Notes: generated by a model from the sequence alone, not told the origin. A stretch of 64,000 nucleotides of DNA from Hyphomicrobium sp. ghe19 (GCF_902712875.1 NZ_LR743509.1:62001-126000), one strand, 5' to 3'; numbered from the stretch's first letter, positions 34,510 through 45,677 are shown. Numbers and translations: made by a program.

Positions 34510-36189
34510 ATGTCCGTCACGCCGATGAAGGCTGGAGCTAGCATCCTTGCTGGAGGAGCCGCGAAGCTCATCGAGCGGTGTGGGGAGGCCGTCGGCGGCG
34601 CGGATAAGATCCTGCAGGCCGCCAAGGCCGGGGTCCGGATCAAGATTCAGGAAGCGGGCGGCATCGACGAAGCGCAGCACGCGGCGCACGGGCTCGCCTG
34701 GCTGGCGACGACCGTCGAGGGTCTTCGCCAGATGCACGACTGGGCAGCCCGCCTCGAAGGGGAAGGGCGCTTCGGCGAGTTCGAGCAGCTGTTGCTCTTC
34801 GCAGCCTTCGGCGAATACGCCGCGCAAGTGGCAAGCGGCGTTCCAATGAGCCAGCTCGAAATCACACGGCCGGAGGCGCTGGGCGTGCCGAAAGCCGAAC
34901 TTCGCCGTTACGAGGATTCCGTTGCCGATCTCATTGCCGAGGGCGGTTCGGAAACGGTCAAGGCGCGTCTTGGAGAGCTGATCGCAGCACAACCTGACGC
35001 GATGACGTTCGGCGACACGGGTCTCGACGAGACGCACGCGCAGATCCAGGATCTGATGCGCCGTTTCTGCCTCGATGAAGTTTATCCGCATGCCCACGAG
35101 TGGCATCTCAAGAACGAATACATTCCGCTCGATGTCATCGCAAAGCTCGCCGAGCTTGGCGTTTTCGGTTTGTCGCTTCCGGAAGACTTCGGCGGCATGG
35201 GGCTTGGCAAGGAATCGATGTGCGTCGCGTCGGAAGAGCTGTCGCGCGGCTACATCGGCGTCGGTTCGCTCGGCACGCGCGCAGAAATCGCGGGCGAGCT
35301 GATCCTCCACAACGGCACGGCGGAGCAGAAGGCAAAGTTTCTCCCCAAGATCGCCTCGGGCGAGTTGCTGCCGACGGCTGTTTTCACCGAGCCGAATACC
35401 GGCTCCGATCTCGCGTCGCTCAAGACGCGCGCGGTGAAGGACGGCGACGTCTACAAGATCACCGGGCAGAAGACGTGGATCACGCATCCGGTCCGCGCCG
35501 ACGTCATGACGGTTCTGACGCGCACAAATCCCAACGAGCCCGGCTACAAGGGCCTGTCGATGTTCCTCGCCGAGAAGCCGCGCGGGACCGACGCAGATCC
35601 GTTCCCGGCCAAAGGCATGACGGGCGGCGAGATCGAAGTTCTCGGCTACCGCGGCATGAAGGAATTCGACATTTCCTTCGACAACTTCGAAGTGCCGGCC
35701 GACAGCCTGCTCGGCGGTGTCGAGGGGCAAGGCTTCAAGCAGTTGATGATCACCTTCGAGGGCGCTCGCATCCAGACGGCTGCGCGCGCTGTCGGCGTCG
35801 CGCAGTGCGCCATGGACCTCGGTCTCAAGTATGCGCTCGATCGCGTGCAGTTCGGCAAGCCGATCTATTCGTTCCCGCGCGTCCGCAACAAGGTCGTCAT
35901 GATGGCCGTCGAGACGATGGTCGCCCGGCAGCTCACGTATTTCTCGGCGCGGCAGAAGGATGCCGGCCGGCGCTGCGATCTCGAAGCGGGCATGGCGAAG
36001 CTGCTCGGCGCGCGCGTCGCGTGGGCCAACGCCGACAACGCGCTGCAGATCCACGGCGGCAACGGTTTCGCGCTCGAATACCCGATCAGCCGCGTGCTCT
36101 GCGATTCTCGCATCTTGAATATCTTCGAGGGCGCTGCTGAAATTCAGGCGCAGGTGATTGCACGGCGCCTGCTCGAAGGCGCCAACTAG
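34510..36189 (+). CDS. mcd: (2S)-methylsuccinyl-CoA dehydrogenase
   Basis: 559 residues from an ATG with AGGAG upstream. The last 380 residues are an acyl-CoA dehydrogenase fold: Phe-Thr-Glu-Pro-Asn-Thr-Gly-Ser-Asp and Lys-Thr-Trp-Ile-Thr for FAD binding, then Gln-Ile-His-Gly-Gly-Asn-Gly-Phe near the end. The extra N-terminal region of about 150 residues is typical of methylsuccinyl-CoA dehydrogenase, which oxidises methylsuccinyl-CoA to mesaconyl-CoA in the ethylmalonyl-CoA pathway. The nearness of ccrA and ecm supports this. An ordinary acyl-CoA dehydrogenase would be about 380-400 residues. Confidence 0.92.
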   Translation: MSVTPMKAGASILAGGAAKLIERCGEAVGGADKILQAAKAGVRIKIQEAGGIDEAQHAAHGLAWLATTVEGLRQMHDWAARLEGEGRFGEFEQLLLFAAFGEYAAQVASGVPMSQLEITRPEALGVPKAELRRYEDSVADLIAEGGSETVKARLGELIAAQPDAMTFGDTGLDETHAQIQDLMRRFCLDEVYPHAHEWHLKNEYIPLDVIAKLAELGVFGLSLPEDFGGMGLGKESMCVASEELSRGYIGVGSLGTRAEIAGELILHNGTAEQKAKFLPKIASGELLPTAVFTEPNTGSDLASLKTRAVKDGDVYKITGQKTWITHPVRADVMTVLTRTNPNEPGYKGLSMFLAEKPRGTDADPFPAKGMTGGEIEVLGYRGMKEFDISFDNFEVPADSLLGGVEGQGFKQLMITFEGARIQTAARAVGVAQCAMDLGLKYALDRVQFGKPIYSFPRVRNKVVMMAVETMVARQLTYFSARQKDAGRRCDLEAGMAKLLGARVAWANADNALQIHGGNGFALEYPISRVLCDSRILNIFEGAAEIQAQVIARRLLEGAN

Positions 36190-36212
36190 AACCCTTAGAG
36201 GGGGGAACGCTC

Positions 36213-36605
36213 ATGCGGTTCATGCAGGCGATCATTGTCAGCGCGCTCGCCTTGGCGATGAGCGGTCCCGTCCTTGCAGAAGACGATGAGGACGGTCCTC
36301 TCGCTGCGAGCTGGGTCGCGACCGAACTCAGCGGCAAGCCCGTCGACGGTCTGACGCTCGACTACACAACGGACAAGGTTTCCGGCACCGGCGGGTGCAA
36401 CCGCTTCAGCGGTCCCATTTCGATCGAGGACGACGCGATCCAGATCGGGCCGCTGGCCGCGACGAAGATGATGTGCGAAGGCAAATCCGAGATCGAGACG
36501 CAATATTTCACGGCGCTTGAAGCGGCGCGCTCATTCGTCGTCGAAGGTGATATGCTGACGTTGAAGGCCGACGACGGCCACGTGCTCGTGAAGTTCAAGA
36601 AATAG
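36213..36605 (+). CDS. META-domain periplasmic protein (HslJ-like)
   Basis: 130 residues with a signal peptide ending at Val-Leu-Ala. The mature part has the META pattern: Trp near its start, Gly-Cys-Asn-Arg-Phe-Ser-Gly in the middle, Ala-Ala-Thr-Lys-Met-Met-Cys and then a helix Phe-x-x-Ala-Leu. The two Cys could form a disulfide. HslJ relatives are envelope stress or heat-induced proteins of unclear function. It begins 23 nt after mcd, so may be cotranscribed, though a link to the pathway is not obvious. Confidence 0.85.
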   Translation: MRFMQAIIVSALALAMSGPVLAEDDEDGPLAASWVATELSGKPVDGLTLDYTTDKVSGTGGCNRFSGPISIEDDAIQIGPLAATKMMCEGKSEIETQYFTALEAARSFVVEGDMLTLKADDGHVLVKFKK

Positions 36606-36642
36606 TGCGAGCGGGCGGCTGTCGCCGCAAGACCGGAGCCCC

Positions 36643-37467
36643 ATGGCACGCTCTATTCTCATCACCGGATGCTCTTCCGGCATCGGCCTCGACGCGGCGC
36701 GGACGATGCGCGAGCGCGGCTGGCGCGTCATCGCAACGGCCCGCAAATCCGAAGACCTCGCCCGGTTGAAGAATTTCCTCGGCGTCGAAGTTCTGCCGCT
36801 CGAGCTCGCGGATTCTCAGTCGATCGCGACGTGCGCCATCAGTGCGCTGGAGATGACGCGCGGCAAGCTCGACGCGCTTTTCAACAACGCGGCGTTCGCG
36901 CAGCCGGGGGCAATCGAGGATCTGACCCCGAAGCTGCTGCGTGAGCAATTCGAGGTCAATGTGATCGGCACACACGATCTGACCCGCCGCCTCATCCCGG
37001 CGATGCGCAAGAATGGTGCGGGCCGCATCGTCAATTGCTCGTCCGTGCTCGGCCTGGTCGTCGCTCCCTATCGCGGTGCCTACTGCGCATCGAAATTCGC
37101 GCTCGAAGCGTTGACGGCGTCGTTGCGGCTTGAGCTCGAAGGTTCGGGAATTTCGGTTTCGCTCATCGAGCCGGGGCCGATACGCTCGCGGTTCGTGGAG
37201 CATGCGCTCGCGCGGCTGCTCGCAACCGTCGATATCGAGAATTCGCCCCATCGCGACGTTTACCAGGCGCGTATCGATGCCATGAAGGCGGGCGGAAAGA
37301 TGACTTTCAAGCTCGAGCCCGAAGCGGTGACCAAACGGCTCATTCACGCCGTCGAAAGTGCGCGGCCGCAGCGGCACTATTACGTGACGACGCCGACGTA
37401 TCTCGCCGCCGCCATGCGCCGGGTGCTGCCGCAGTTCGCGATCGATTATTTTACGCGGAATTCCTGA
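36643..37467 (+). CDS. short-chain dehydrogenase/reductase
   Basis: 274 residues, classical SDR. The cofactor motif Gly-Cys-Ser-Ser-Gly-Ile-Gly is at residues 8-14, Asn-Asn-Ala follows at about 82, the catalytic Ser is in Asn-Cys-Ser-Ser-Val-Leu-Gly and Tyr-x-x-x-Lys is seen as Tyr-Cys-Ala-Ser-Lys. Arg at the end of the second strand suggests NADPH. The C-terminal extension is of the kind found in SDRs acting on lipids or retinol-like substrates, but the substrate is unknown. It lies 37 nt after the META gene and ends inside the convergent glycosylase gene by 22 nt. Confidence 0.92.
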   Translation: MARSILITGCSSGIGLDAARTMRERGWRVIATARKSEDLARLKNFLGVEVLPLELADSQSIATCAISALEMTRGKLDALFNNAAFAQPGAIEDLTPKLLREQFEVNVIGTHDLTRRLIPAMRKNGAGRIVNCSSVLGLVVAPYRGAYCASKFALEALTASLRLELEGSGISVSLIEPGPIRSRFVEHALARLLATVDIENSPHRDVYQARIDAMKAGGKMTFKLEPEAVTKRLIHAVESARPQRHYYVTTPTYLAAAMRRVLPQFAIDYFTRNS

Positions 37468-38021
37468 CGGCCATCGGCGATGTGCCCAGCGAGCTTCGAT
37501 CGCCAGACGGCGAGCTTCTCGTCGAGCGTTTTCGTGTAGAGCGGGCTCGACGACGGCAGTTCGATCAAGTCAAAATCGCCTGCCGCGACGATGCCGGGCT
37601 TCATGACGAAGCGGCGGAATAAATCGCGGGCCTTCTGTCCATTGAAAGCAATCGCCTTAATCGCGGGGTTGGCTGCGAAGTAGTCGGCGAATGCGTTCGC
37701 GGTCGGATTGCGGATAGCTGCATCCGCGCTGCCGATGCGCTCCGCGCCTTCGAGAACATCCCAAATCGCCCATCGATTGATTTCCAGGAGCGCGAGGCGG
37801 TCCTCATACAGGGGAGGCAAAGGCTTATTGGAAAGGGCGGCGATGAGCGGCCAGAAATGGTTTCTCGGATGTCCATAGTACCGCTGCAGGCGGAGGGATT
37901 CTTCACCGGGAAGCGTGCCGAGGATCAGCAAGCGCGCGCCTGCCGGGCTCAGCGGAGGAAAGCTGTATTTGATGATCGGACTGGTTTCGATCGTCGGCGC
38001 TTTTCTTCGCTCGGCAGCCAT
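37446..38021 (-). CDS. uracil-DNA glycosylase superfamily protein, family 6-like (deoxyinosine glycosylase)
   Basis: 191 residues from the ATG at 38021, just after the rlmH stop. Motif 1 (Gly-Thr-Leu-Pro-Gly-Glu-Glu-Ser-Leu ... Tyr-Tyr-Gly-His-Pro-Arg-Asn-His-Phe-Trp) and motif 2 (Leu-Pro-Ser-Ser-Ser-Pro) match the hypoxanthine/deoxyinosine DNA glycosylases of UDG family 6. These remove deaminated adenine from DNA. The 7-nt gap to rlmH suggests it is the last gene of the proBA-nadD-rsfS-rlmH run. Confidence 0.85.
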   Translation of the reverse strand: MAAERRKAPTIETSPIIKYSFPPLSPAGARLLILGTLPGEESLRLQRYYGHPRNHFWPLIAALSNKPLPPLYEDRLALLEINRWAIWDVLEGAERIGSADAAIRNPTANAFADYFAANPAIKAIAFNGQKARDLFRRFVMKPGIVAAGDFDLIELPSSSPLYTKTLDEKLAVWRSKLAGHIADGRQEFRVK

Positions 38022-38028
38022 TAGCCGC

Positions 38029-38514
38029 TCACGCTCGATGGTAGGGATGTCCGGAAAGGATCGTCGCGGCGCGGTAAAGCTGCTCCACGAGAACGACGCG
38101 CGCAAGGCCGTGCGGAAGGGTCAGGGAGCCGAGGGAGAGCTTTACGGACGCGGCGGCGAGGGCTCCGTCGCCGTGGCCGTCCGGACCTCCGATCAGGAAG
38201 TTGCACGTCTTTGCGCCGCCATCGCGGGTTTCGCGGATGAGGGCTGCGAAGGCTTCGCTGGTGAAAGAGCGTCCCAACGGGTCGAGTGCTATTGTGACGT
38301 CGCCCGCGCCGATCTCCCGCAGGAGGCGGGCCGCTTCATCGCGCTTGCGCTCGTCGACGCCGGCGGCGCGGCTTTCGGAGAATTCCCGGATCTCGATGGG
38401 GCCTAGGCCGAGCGATTTGCCCGTGCCGTTGAGGCGTTTGGCATAGCGCTCGACGATGGCGCGTTCCTCGGCGTCCTTCAGTTTCCCGATCGCCGAGATC
38501 GCGATGCGCATCAA
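38029..38514 (-). CDS. rlmH: 23S rRNA (pseudouridine-1915-N3) methyltransferase
   Basis: 161 residues of the SPOUT class. The C-terminal knot has the Ile-Gly-Gly-Pro-Asp-Gly-His-Gly SAM site and the Leu-Pro-His-Gly-Leu-Ala-Arg-Val ... Glu-Gln-Leu-Tyr-Arg-Ala ending that defines RlmH. It methylates pseudouridine 1915 of 23S rRNA in assembled 70S ribosomes. It follows rsfS, as in most proteobacteria. Either of two adjacent Met codons could start it. Confidence 0.96.
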   Translation of the reverse strand: MMRIAISAIGKLKDAEERAIVERYAKRLNGTGKSLGLGPIEIREFSESRAAGVDERKRDEAARLLREIGAGDVTIALDPLGRSFTSEAFAALIRETRDGGAKTCNFLIGGPDGHGDGALAAASVKLSLGSLTLPHGLARVVLVEQLYRAATILSGHPYHRA

Positions 38515-38577
38515 TCAACCGCCTCGCGGCCGAAGGTGTTCGGCCGCGTCTGTTTCAGGTCGTGCAATTCCGCGCAA

Positions 38578-39069
38578 TCAGTGTTGCGAGGAGTCGCCGC
38601 GCGATGCGTCCGGCGGGATCTCCGCCTGCCACATCTTTTCGAGGTTATAGAATTCGCGCACCTCGGGACGGAAGACGTGGACGATCACGTCGCCCGTGTC
38701 GATCAGGACCCAGTCGCAGGCGCCCAAGCCTTCTACTCTGACGCGGGCTTCGCCGCGCGCCTTGAGCTTTTCCCGCAGCTGTTCGGCGATGGCGCCCACG
38801 TGCCGGTCATTACGGCCCGACGCGACGACCATGAAATCGCCCAATGCGGATTTGCCTTTGAGGGGGAGGGACACGATCTCCTCTGCCTTTGCGTCGTCAA
38901 GCCAACGGACGACATCATCGAGCAGGGCGGCCGAGTCCGGCGCCGGAGCGGCGGACGAGGCGGATGAGGTGCTCTTACGAGCGGCCTCGGTTGTGGTTCG
39001 AATCAAGCGGCGAACGTCCTTTGCTGGTTGGTCCCGCATGTCTTTCAGGGTCCGGGTTATCCGGAGCAC
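38578..39069 (-). CDS. rsfS: ribosomal silencing factor
   Basis: 163 residues from a GTG start (ATG at 39039 is an alternative). The conserved core begins with Lys-Ala-Glu-Glu-Ile-Val-x-Leu and includes Val-Val-Ala-Ser-Gly-Arg-Asn-Asp-Arg-His-Val and Asp-Trp-Val-Leu-Ile-Asp-Thr-Gly-Asp-Val-Ile-Val-His. It binds L14 and keeps ribosomal subunits apart in poor nutrition. A Ser/Ala-rich N-terminal extension of about 45 residues precedes the core, longer than in E. coli. Confidence 0.96.
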   Translation of the reverse strand: MLRITRTLKDMRDQPAKDVRRLIRTTTEAARKSTSSASSAAPAPDSAALLDDVVRWLDDAKAEEIVSLPLKGKSALGDFMVVASGRNDRHVGAIAEQLREKLKARGEARVRVEGLGACDWVLIDTGDVIVHVFRPEVREFYNLEKMWQAEIPPDASRGDSSQH

Positions 39070-39151
39070 GGGGGATATTAATCGGCGTCGGGCCCAGCCG
39101 CAATTAGAAACCGGGGCCGTCGTAGAAGTGTCATATAGGTCAATGACTTAA

Positions 39152-39802
39152 TTATTCCGTTCGAAGCTCGGCCGGGATTGCCTTACGCAAAGCCGTCGAG
39201 GAAAGGCCGGAAAGCCGTATGGTCAGCAGCATCCAGGCGGGCGGATGCCGATCGGCCAGGGTGGCTGCTTCGGATTCCGGCACGCGATAGCGCTCGAGTG
39301 CCCGGGCGGCGGGTGAGGATAGGGCGGCGTGGCGCCAGTTCGGCCGGTCGACGATCGCTATCGGCATGATCTCTGCGATGTGGCGCCAGTGCTGCCAACG
39401 GTCGAAGTAGGCGAGATTGTCGGCGCCCATGATCCAGACGAAACGCACGGCGGGGTAGCGCCGCTTCAGAAACGATAGTGTCCCGGCGGTGTAGCGGGTG
39501 CCGAGTTCGCGCTCGAAGCCCGTAATCTTCATTTTCGGTCCGTGGGCGAATTTGCGGACAAGGCCCATGCGGTCGGCGAGCGGGGAAAGTCCGTTGGGCG
39601 ATTTCAGGGGGTTGCCCGGCGTTATGAGCCACCAGACCTGATCGAGCTTCAGCCGCTTCATGGCCGCTTCGGCGGCGATGCGGTGACCGTCATGGGGAGG
39701 GTTGAACGTACCCCCCATTACGCCAATGCGTTGCCCCGGAAGACAGAAAGGGGTGTTGACGCGAAGGGAGCCGAAGCTTTGCAGCGGTATCTTTCGCGTC
39801 AA
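39152..39802 (-). CDS. nadD: nicotinate-nucleotide adenylyltransferase
   Basis: 216 residues. Gly-Gly-Thr-Phe-Asn-Pro-Pro-His-Asp-Gly-His is the nucleotidyltransferase signature, and Leu-Ser-Ser-Thr-Ala-Leu-Arg near the end is the second ATP motif. It adenylates nicotinate mononucleotide for NAD synthesis. It sits between proA (26 nt gap) and rsfS, the common alphaproteobacterial order. The first 25 residues are extra to the core, so a later start cannot be excluded. Confidence 0.96.
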   Translation of the reverse strand: MTRKIPLQSFGSLRVNTPFCLPGQRIGVMGGTFNPPHDGHRIAAEAAMKRLKLDQVWWLITPGNPLKSPNGLSPLADRMGLVRKFAHGPKMKITGFERELGTRYTAGTLSFLKRRYPAVRFVWIMGADNLAYFDRWQHWRHIAEIMPIAIVDRPNWRHAALSSPAARALERYRVPESEAATLADRHPPAWMLLTIRLSGLSSTALRKAIPAELRTE

Positions 39803-39827
39803 TGGCGACGTGCCTCTCCGCGGTTCA

Positions 39828-41120
39828 TCACTTCGGCCGGATCTGGCCGTTGCCGCGTACTTTGTACTTGAAGCTCGTCAATTGCTCGACGCCGACGGGT
39901 CCGCGTGCGTGCATCTTGCCGGTCGCGATACCGATCTCGCCGCCAAAGCCGAATTCACCGCCATCGGCGAACTGGGTCGAGGCGTTGACGAGGACGATGG
40001 CCGAGTCCACGCGATCGAGAAAGCGTTCGGCGGTTGCCTCGGCCTCGGTGATGATGGCGTCGGTATGCTGCGAGCCGTAGCGCGCGATGTGGTCGATTGC
40101 TTCGTCGACGCCATCGACCATTTTCACGGCGATGATCGGTTCGAGGAATTCCTTACCGTAATCGTCGGCGGATGCCGCTTTGACGCGCGGGTCGGCCTTC
40201 TGGGCGACCGCGTCGCCGCGCACTTCGCATCCCTCGTCCAACAGTGCCTTGACCAGGGGGGTCACGAAATCGCTCTTGGCGTTCTTGTCGATGAGCAGGC
40301 ACTCGGTCGCGCCGCAAACTCCGGTACGGCGCATCTTGGCGTTGACGACGATCGGCAGCGCGATGGTCATGTTCGCGGCTTCGTCGACGTAGGTGTGGCA
40401 GATGCCTTCGAGATGCGCGAAGACCGGCACGCGCGCTTCGTCCTGAACGCGTTGCACCAAGCTTTTGCCGCCGCGGGGAACGATCACGTCGATGGCGCCT
40501 TCGAGGCCGCGCAGCATCGCGCCCACGGCTTCGCGGTCCGTCGTCGGGACGAGCTGAATGGAGGCTTCGGGAAGGCTGGCAGCGCGAAGTCCTTCGACGA
40601 GGCAGGCGTGGATGGCCACGCTCGAATGATGGCTTTCCGAGCCGCCGCGCAGGATCGACGCGTTGCCCGCTTTCAGCGAAAGCGCGCCGGCGTCGGCCGT
40701 TACGTTCGGGCGGCTTTCGTAGACGATGCCGATGGTTCCCAGGGGAACGCGAACGCGCTGGAATTTCAAGCCGTTCGGCCGCGTCCACTCGGCCAGCACA
40801 GTGCCGACGGGGTCGGGCAGATCGGCGATTTCCTCGAGCGCCTTGGCGATGCCTTCGACGCGCTTTTCATTGAGAAGAAGACGGTCGACGAAAGAGTCGG
40901 GACGGCAGGCAGCTTTCGCCGCTTCGATATCCCGGGCGTTGGCTTCGAGAATTTTGGGCGTCGCGCCGCGCAGCGCCTTGGCGGCGGCCTTGAGGGCTTT
41001 GTTCTTTTCTTCCGGCGTGGCGATACCGAGGCGGCGGCTTGCTGCCTTCGCGGCTTCTCCGATGCCGCGCATCAACGCGGCCGTATCGTTCTCGATGCGC
41101 TCCGGTCTGTTCATCTTCAA
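39828..41120 (-). CDS. proA: gamma-glutamyl phosphate reductase
   Basis: 430 residues of the aldehyde dehydrogenase superfamily. It reduces glutamyl 5-phosphate with NADPH in proline synthesis. The catalytic Cys lies in Thr-Gly-Val-Cys-Gly-Ala-Thr-Glu, and the [15 protein letters not shown] segment is diagnostic. Its start overlaps the proB stop by 4 nt, so the two are translationally coupled. Confidence 0.97.
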   Translation of the reverse strand: MKMNRPERIENDTAALMRGIGEAAKAASRRLGIATPEEKNKALKAAAKALRGATPKILEANARDIEAAKAACRPDSFVDRLLLNEKRVEGIAKALEEIADLPDPVGTVLAEWTRPNGLKFQRVRVPLGTIGIVYESRPNVTADAGALSLKAGNASILRGGSESHHSSVAIHACLVEGLRAASLPEASIQLVPTTDREAVGAMLRGLEGAIDVIVPRGGKSLVQRVQDEARVPVFAHLEGICHTYVDEAANMTIALPIVVNAKMRRTGVCGATECLLIDKNAKSDFVTPLVKALLDEGCEVRGDAVAQKADPRVKAASADDYGKEFLEPIIAVKMVDGVDEAIDHIARYGSQHTDAIITEAEATAERFLDRVDSAIVLVNASTQFADGGEFGFGGEIGIATGKMHARGPVGVEQLTSFKYKVRGNGQIRPK

Positions 41121-42283
41121 GTCCTCGTCAACGCCATATCGTCCCGGTGGATGAGCGTGTCGCGACCCTCGTAACCGAGGATTGCGGCGATCTCACCGGA
41201 TCGTTTGCCTATGATACGCCGAGCTTCGTCCGCCGCATAGGCGACAAGGCCCCGGCCGAGCTCGCGTCCGTCGGCCGAGCGGATGATGACGGCATCGCCA
41301 CGGCCGAACGTGCCATCGATCCGGGTTACGCCGGCCGGCAGGAGGCTTTTGCCTGTCAGCAGTGCTTTCTCGGCGCCCGCGTCGAGAAAGATTTGGCCGT
41401 TCGGCACCAGTTGGCCCGAGATCCAGCGCTTCTTCGCGGTGACCGGATCGGACTTCGCAATGAACCACGTGACGCGCGCGCCTTCGGAAATGGCGCGCAG
41501 CGGATGGTAGATTTTGCCCGTGGTGATGACCATGTGGGTGCCTGCGGCCAGCGCGATCTTGCCGGCCGTAATCTTGGTCTTCATGCCGCCTTTGGACAGC
41601 TCCGTTCCGGCGTCGCCAGCCATCGCCTCGATCTCCGGCGTGATCTCGGTGACGAGGGGGATGTGCTCGGCGCTGGAATCGTCGTTCGGGGGCGCGGTAT
41701 AGAGACCATCGATGTCCGACAGCAGGACGAGGCAATCGGCGGACACCATCGAGGCGACGCGCGCCGACAGCCGATCATTGTCGCCGTAGCGGATTTCCGC
41801 CGTCGCGACAGTGTCGTTTTCGTTGACGACGGGAATGGCCTTCAACGCGAGCAGCACTTCGATGGTGTTGCGGGCGTTCAAATAGCGTTGGCGTTCCTCA
41901 GTGTCGCCGAGCGTCAGCAGAACCTGAGCCGCCGTCAAGCCGCGGGCGGCGGCGAGTTCCTGATAGGCGTGGGCGAGACTGATCTGGCCGACGGCGGCCG
42001 CGGCCTGGCTCTGTTCGAGTTCGAGCACGCCCTTGGGGAGCTTAAGTGCATGGCGTCCGAGGGCGATCGAGCCCGATGAGACGAGGACGATTTCCTTGCC
42101 CGCCTTCGCGAGCTGGGCAACGTCGTCCATCAGGGAGTTCAGCCAAGCGGATTTGATGCGCCCCGTTTCGCGATCGGTCAGCAGGGCCGATCCGATCTTG
42201 ACCACGATGCGCCGAGCGCTCGCCCATTCAGGGCGCGCGGTGTGCGTCGTGGCATCGGAGGCTGACGTGGAGACCATTTCCAT
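41117..42283 (-). CDS. proB: glutamate 5-kinase
   Basis: 388 residues: an amino acid kinase domain ([21 protein letters not shown]) and a C-terminal PUA domain of about 80 residues. It phosphorylates glutamate in the first step of proline synthesis and is normally inhibited by proline. Two Met codons lie two apart at the start (42283 and 42277); GAG is better placed for the second. Confidence 0.97.
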   Translation of the reverse strand: MEMVSTSASDATTHTARPEWASARRIVVKIGSALLTDRETGRIKSAWLNSLMDDVAQLAKAGKEIVLVSSGSIALGRHALKLPKGVLELEQSQAAAAVGQISLAHAYQELAAARGLTAAQVLLTLGDTEERQRYLNARNTIEVLLALKAIPVVNENDTVATAEIRYGDNDRLSARVASMVSADCLVLLSDIDGLYTAPPNDDSSAEHIPLVTEITPEIEAMAGDAGTELSKGGMKTKITAGKIALAAGTHMVITTGKIYHPLRAISEGARVTWFIAKSDPVTAKKRWISGQLVPNGQIFLDAGAEKALLTGKSLLPAGVTRIDGTFGRGDAVIIRSADGRELGRGLVAYAADEARRIIGKRSGEIAAILGYEGRDTLIHRDDMALTRT

Positions 42284-42422
42284 CTCGAAAAAAGGCGCCG
42301 GGAAAGCGGGCGGGCTGCCTGCTTATGTTCAAATGCAGGCATTCCGGCAAGGGGCGGGCACCGCATACCCGCAATGCCAGGAGAATTTTTACCAATCGCC
42401 CGCCCGAAAGGCTAATCCCGCA

Positions 42423-43532
42423 TTACGGGACGAACGACAGGAAGAGAAAGGTGCCGAATATCACGAGGTGAAGGAAGCCGAAGAGCACGTTGGTCCGGCC
42501 TGTTCCAAACGTCAGCATGCTCGTCGCCAGCGCCATGACGAGAAGGACGACGTCGTCCATATCGAGGCCGAGAACAAGCGGCTTGTGAATAAAGAGATTC
42601 GCTGCCGCGATGGCCGGGATCGTCAGCCCGATGGTTGCCAAGGATGATCCGAGCGCGAGGTTAATACTCTTCTGCAGTTCGTCCCTTCGCGCGGATTTGA
42701 CGGCGGATATCGATTCCGGAGTCAAAACGATCAACGCGATGATGACGCCGCTGATGCTTGCCGGAGCGTGTGATCTCGACACGCCGAAGTCGATCACAAC
42801 GGCGAAGAGCTTGGCCAGCAACACGACGGCGGCCAATGCAACACATAACAGGAGCGCTGCGAGTGCGAGCTTGGTTTGTTGGCTTTTGGGCGACGAGGCG
42901 CCCTCTTTTTCTTCTATATGGTCGCCGACGAAGTAACCTCTATGCAGGACAGTCTGCGTGTAGAGGAAAACCATATAGAGCGCGATCGTCACGACGCTGA
43001 TGTAGATCAGCTGGCTTTCCGAATAGAGATTGCCTGGCGCCGTTATGGTGTAATTCGGCAGGATGAGCGTCAACGTCGTCAGAACGATGAGCATGGCGAG
43101 ATAGATTTTCGCCGACGTCACATCGAACCTCTGCTGGCGGTAGCGAATTCCTCCGACGACGATGCAGAGGCCAACGAGGCCGGTCGTGACAATCATGACG
43201 ACGGCGAAAACCGTTTCTCGCACGAGCGTCGGCGTCGCCTTGCCGGTCATCATCAAGGCAACGATCAGCGCCAATTCGATCACTGTGACAGCGATGGTCA
43301 GGACGAGCGTACCCAGAGGCTCACCCAAGATGTGCGCGACTTCTTCGGCATGATAGACGGCCGCGAACACCGCACCGACGAGCAACGGGACGAGAATTAT
43401 GGTTTCGACTATGCCGAGCGTGTGAGTTGCGAAGTCGTCGCCATATCCCGTCGCAGTCGCCACAACGAAAAACAGAAGACCCAAAACGGGCATTGCCCAG
43501 GTCCATACTGGGAATCTGGCCGAATGGGTCAT
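42423..43532 (-). CDS. calcium:proton antiporter, ChaA-like
   Basis: 369 residues with about 11 helices. The two homologous CaCA-type motifs are visible: Gly-Glu-Pro-Leu-Gly-Thr-Leu-Val-Leu-Thr with Val-Ile-Glu in the first half, and Leu-Thr-Pro-Glu-Ser ... Gly-Ser-Ser-Leu-Ala-Thr-Ile-Gly-Leu in the second, with acidic residues that bind cations. The order and length fit ChaA of enterobacteria. It lies between obgE and proB on the same strand. Ion specificity (Ca, Na or K) cannot be set from sequence. Confidence 0.88.
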   Translation of the reverse strand: MTHSARFPVWTWAMPVLGLLFFVVATATGYGDDFATHTLGIVETIILVPLLVGAVFAAVYHAEEVAHILGEPLGTLVLTIAVTVIELALIVALMMTGKATPTLVRETVFAVVMIVTTGLVGLCIVVGGIRYRQQRFDVTSAKIYLAMLIVLTTLTLILPNYTITAPGNLYSESQLIYISVVTIALYMVFLYTQTVLHRGYFVGDHIEEKEGASSPKSQQTKLALAALLLCVALAAVVLLAKLFAVVIDFGVSRSHAPASISGVIIALIVLTPESISAVKSARRDELQKSINLALGSSLATIGLTIPAIAAANLFIHKPLVLGLDMDDVVLLVMALATSMLTFGTGRTNVLFGFLHLVIFGTFLFLSFVP

Positions 43533-43641
43533 GCTTTGGTTTTCCTGGATGCTTTATCTGTTGGGGGGGGCGGGCTAGATGTAGTTAATTGTGAGTGAGT
43601 TGCGCGCCTCCGGCAAGTGATCCAGTACCATCAGCCGAAAT

Positions 43642-45200
<1,559 letters not shown>

Positions 45201-45248
45201 AGCCTCGGCTAATGAATGAAATTCAGATCACGATATGAGCGCGAGCCC

Positions 45249-45281
45249 AAAAAGGCAAAAGGGGACGGCAAAGCCATCCCC
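45249..45281 (-). terminator. rho-independent terminator/attenuator after rpmA
   Basis: On the minus strand a 9-bp stem (45273-45281 with 45261-45269) with a 3-nt loop is followed by TTTTGCC and TTTTTG. It lies about 95 nt after rpmA and before the GNAT-obgE genes, so ribosomal protein expression can be set above obgE expression. Confidence 0.85.
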
Positions 45282-45374
45282 ATGGTCGTTGATTTTCTGT
45301 GCAGTTGGCGGCTCCGCTTGCGCGAAGCCGGCCGCCAAGAGCGGCGCCCGGTGCAGCGCCAAGTGCAGTCAGTA

Positions 45375-45647
45375 TTACTCCGCCGCGATCGGCTTGGCGG
45401 GTTTGACCGAGATATAGATGCGGCCGTTTCGCTTGGTCGCGAATTCGACCGTGCCTTCTTCGACGGCGAAGATGGTGTGGTCGGTTCCCATGCCGACGCC
45501 TGCGCCCGGATGCCACTGCGTTCCGCGCTGACGGCAAAGGATGTTGCCGGGAATGACGTACTCGCCACCGTAGCGTTTGATGCCGAGGCGTTTGCTTTCG
45601 GAATCGCGGCCGTTACGTGTCGAACCGCCTGCTTTCTTTTGTGCCAT
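45375..45647 (-). CDS. rpmA: 50S ribosomal protein L27
   Basis: 90 residues. The N-terminal [15 protein letters not shown] motif reaches the peptidyl transferase centre, followed by the Gly-Gly-x-x-Val ... Gly-Asn-Ile-Leu and Arg-Gln-Arg-Gly-Thr segments. It lies 30 nt after rplU, the universal order. Confidence 0.98.
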   Translation of the reverse strand: MAQKKAGGSTRNGRDSESKRLGIKRYGGEYVIPGNILCRQRGTQWHPGAGVGMGTDHTIFAVEEGTVEFATKRNGRIYISVKPAKPIAAE

Positions 45648-45677
45648 TTCAAAGTCCTCGAATGGAGCGGCGGCTCG

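Noticed and set aside
34480..36054. 524-residue minus-strand frame opposite mcd
   Set aside because: It is a mirror of the GC-biased codon use of mcd and shows no family resemblance or start signal.
39702..41174. 490-residue plus-strand frame opposite proA
   Set aside because: Shadow of proA; the minus-strand gene has complete family motifs and operon context.
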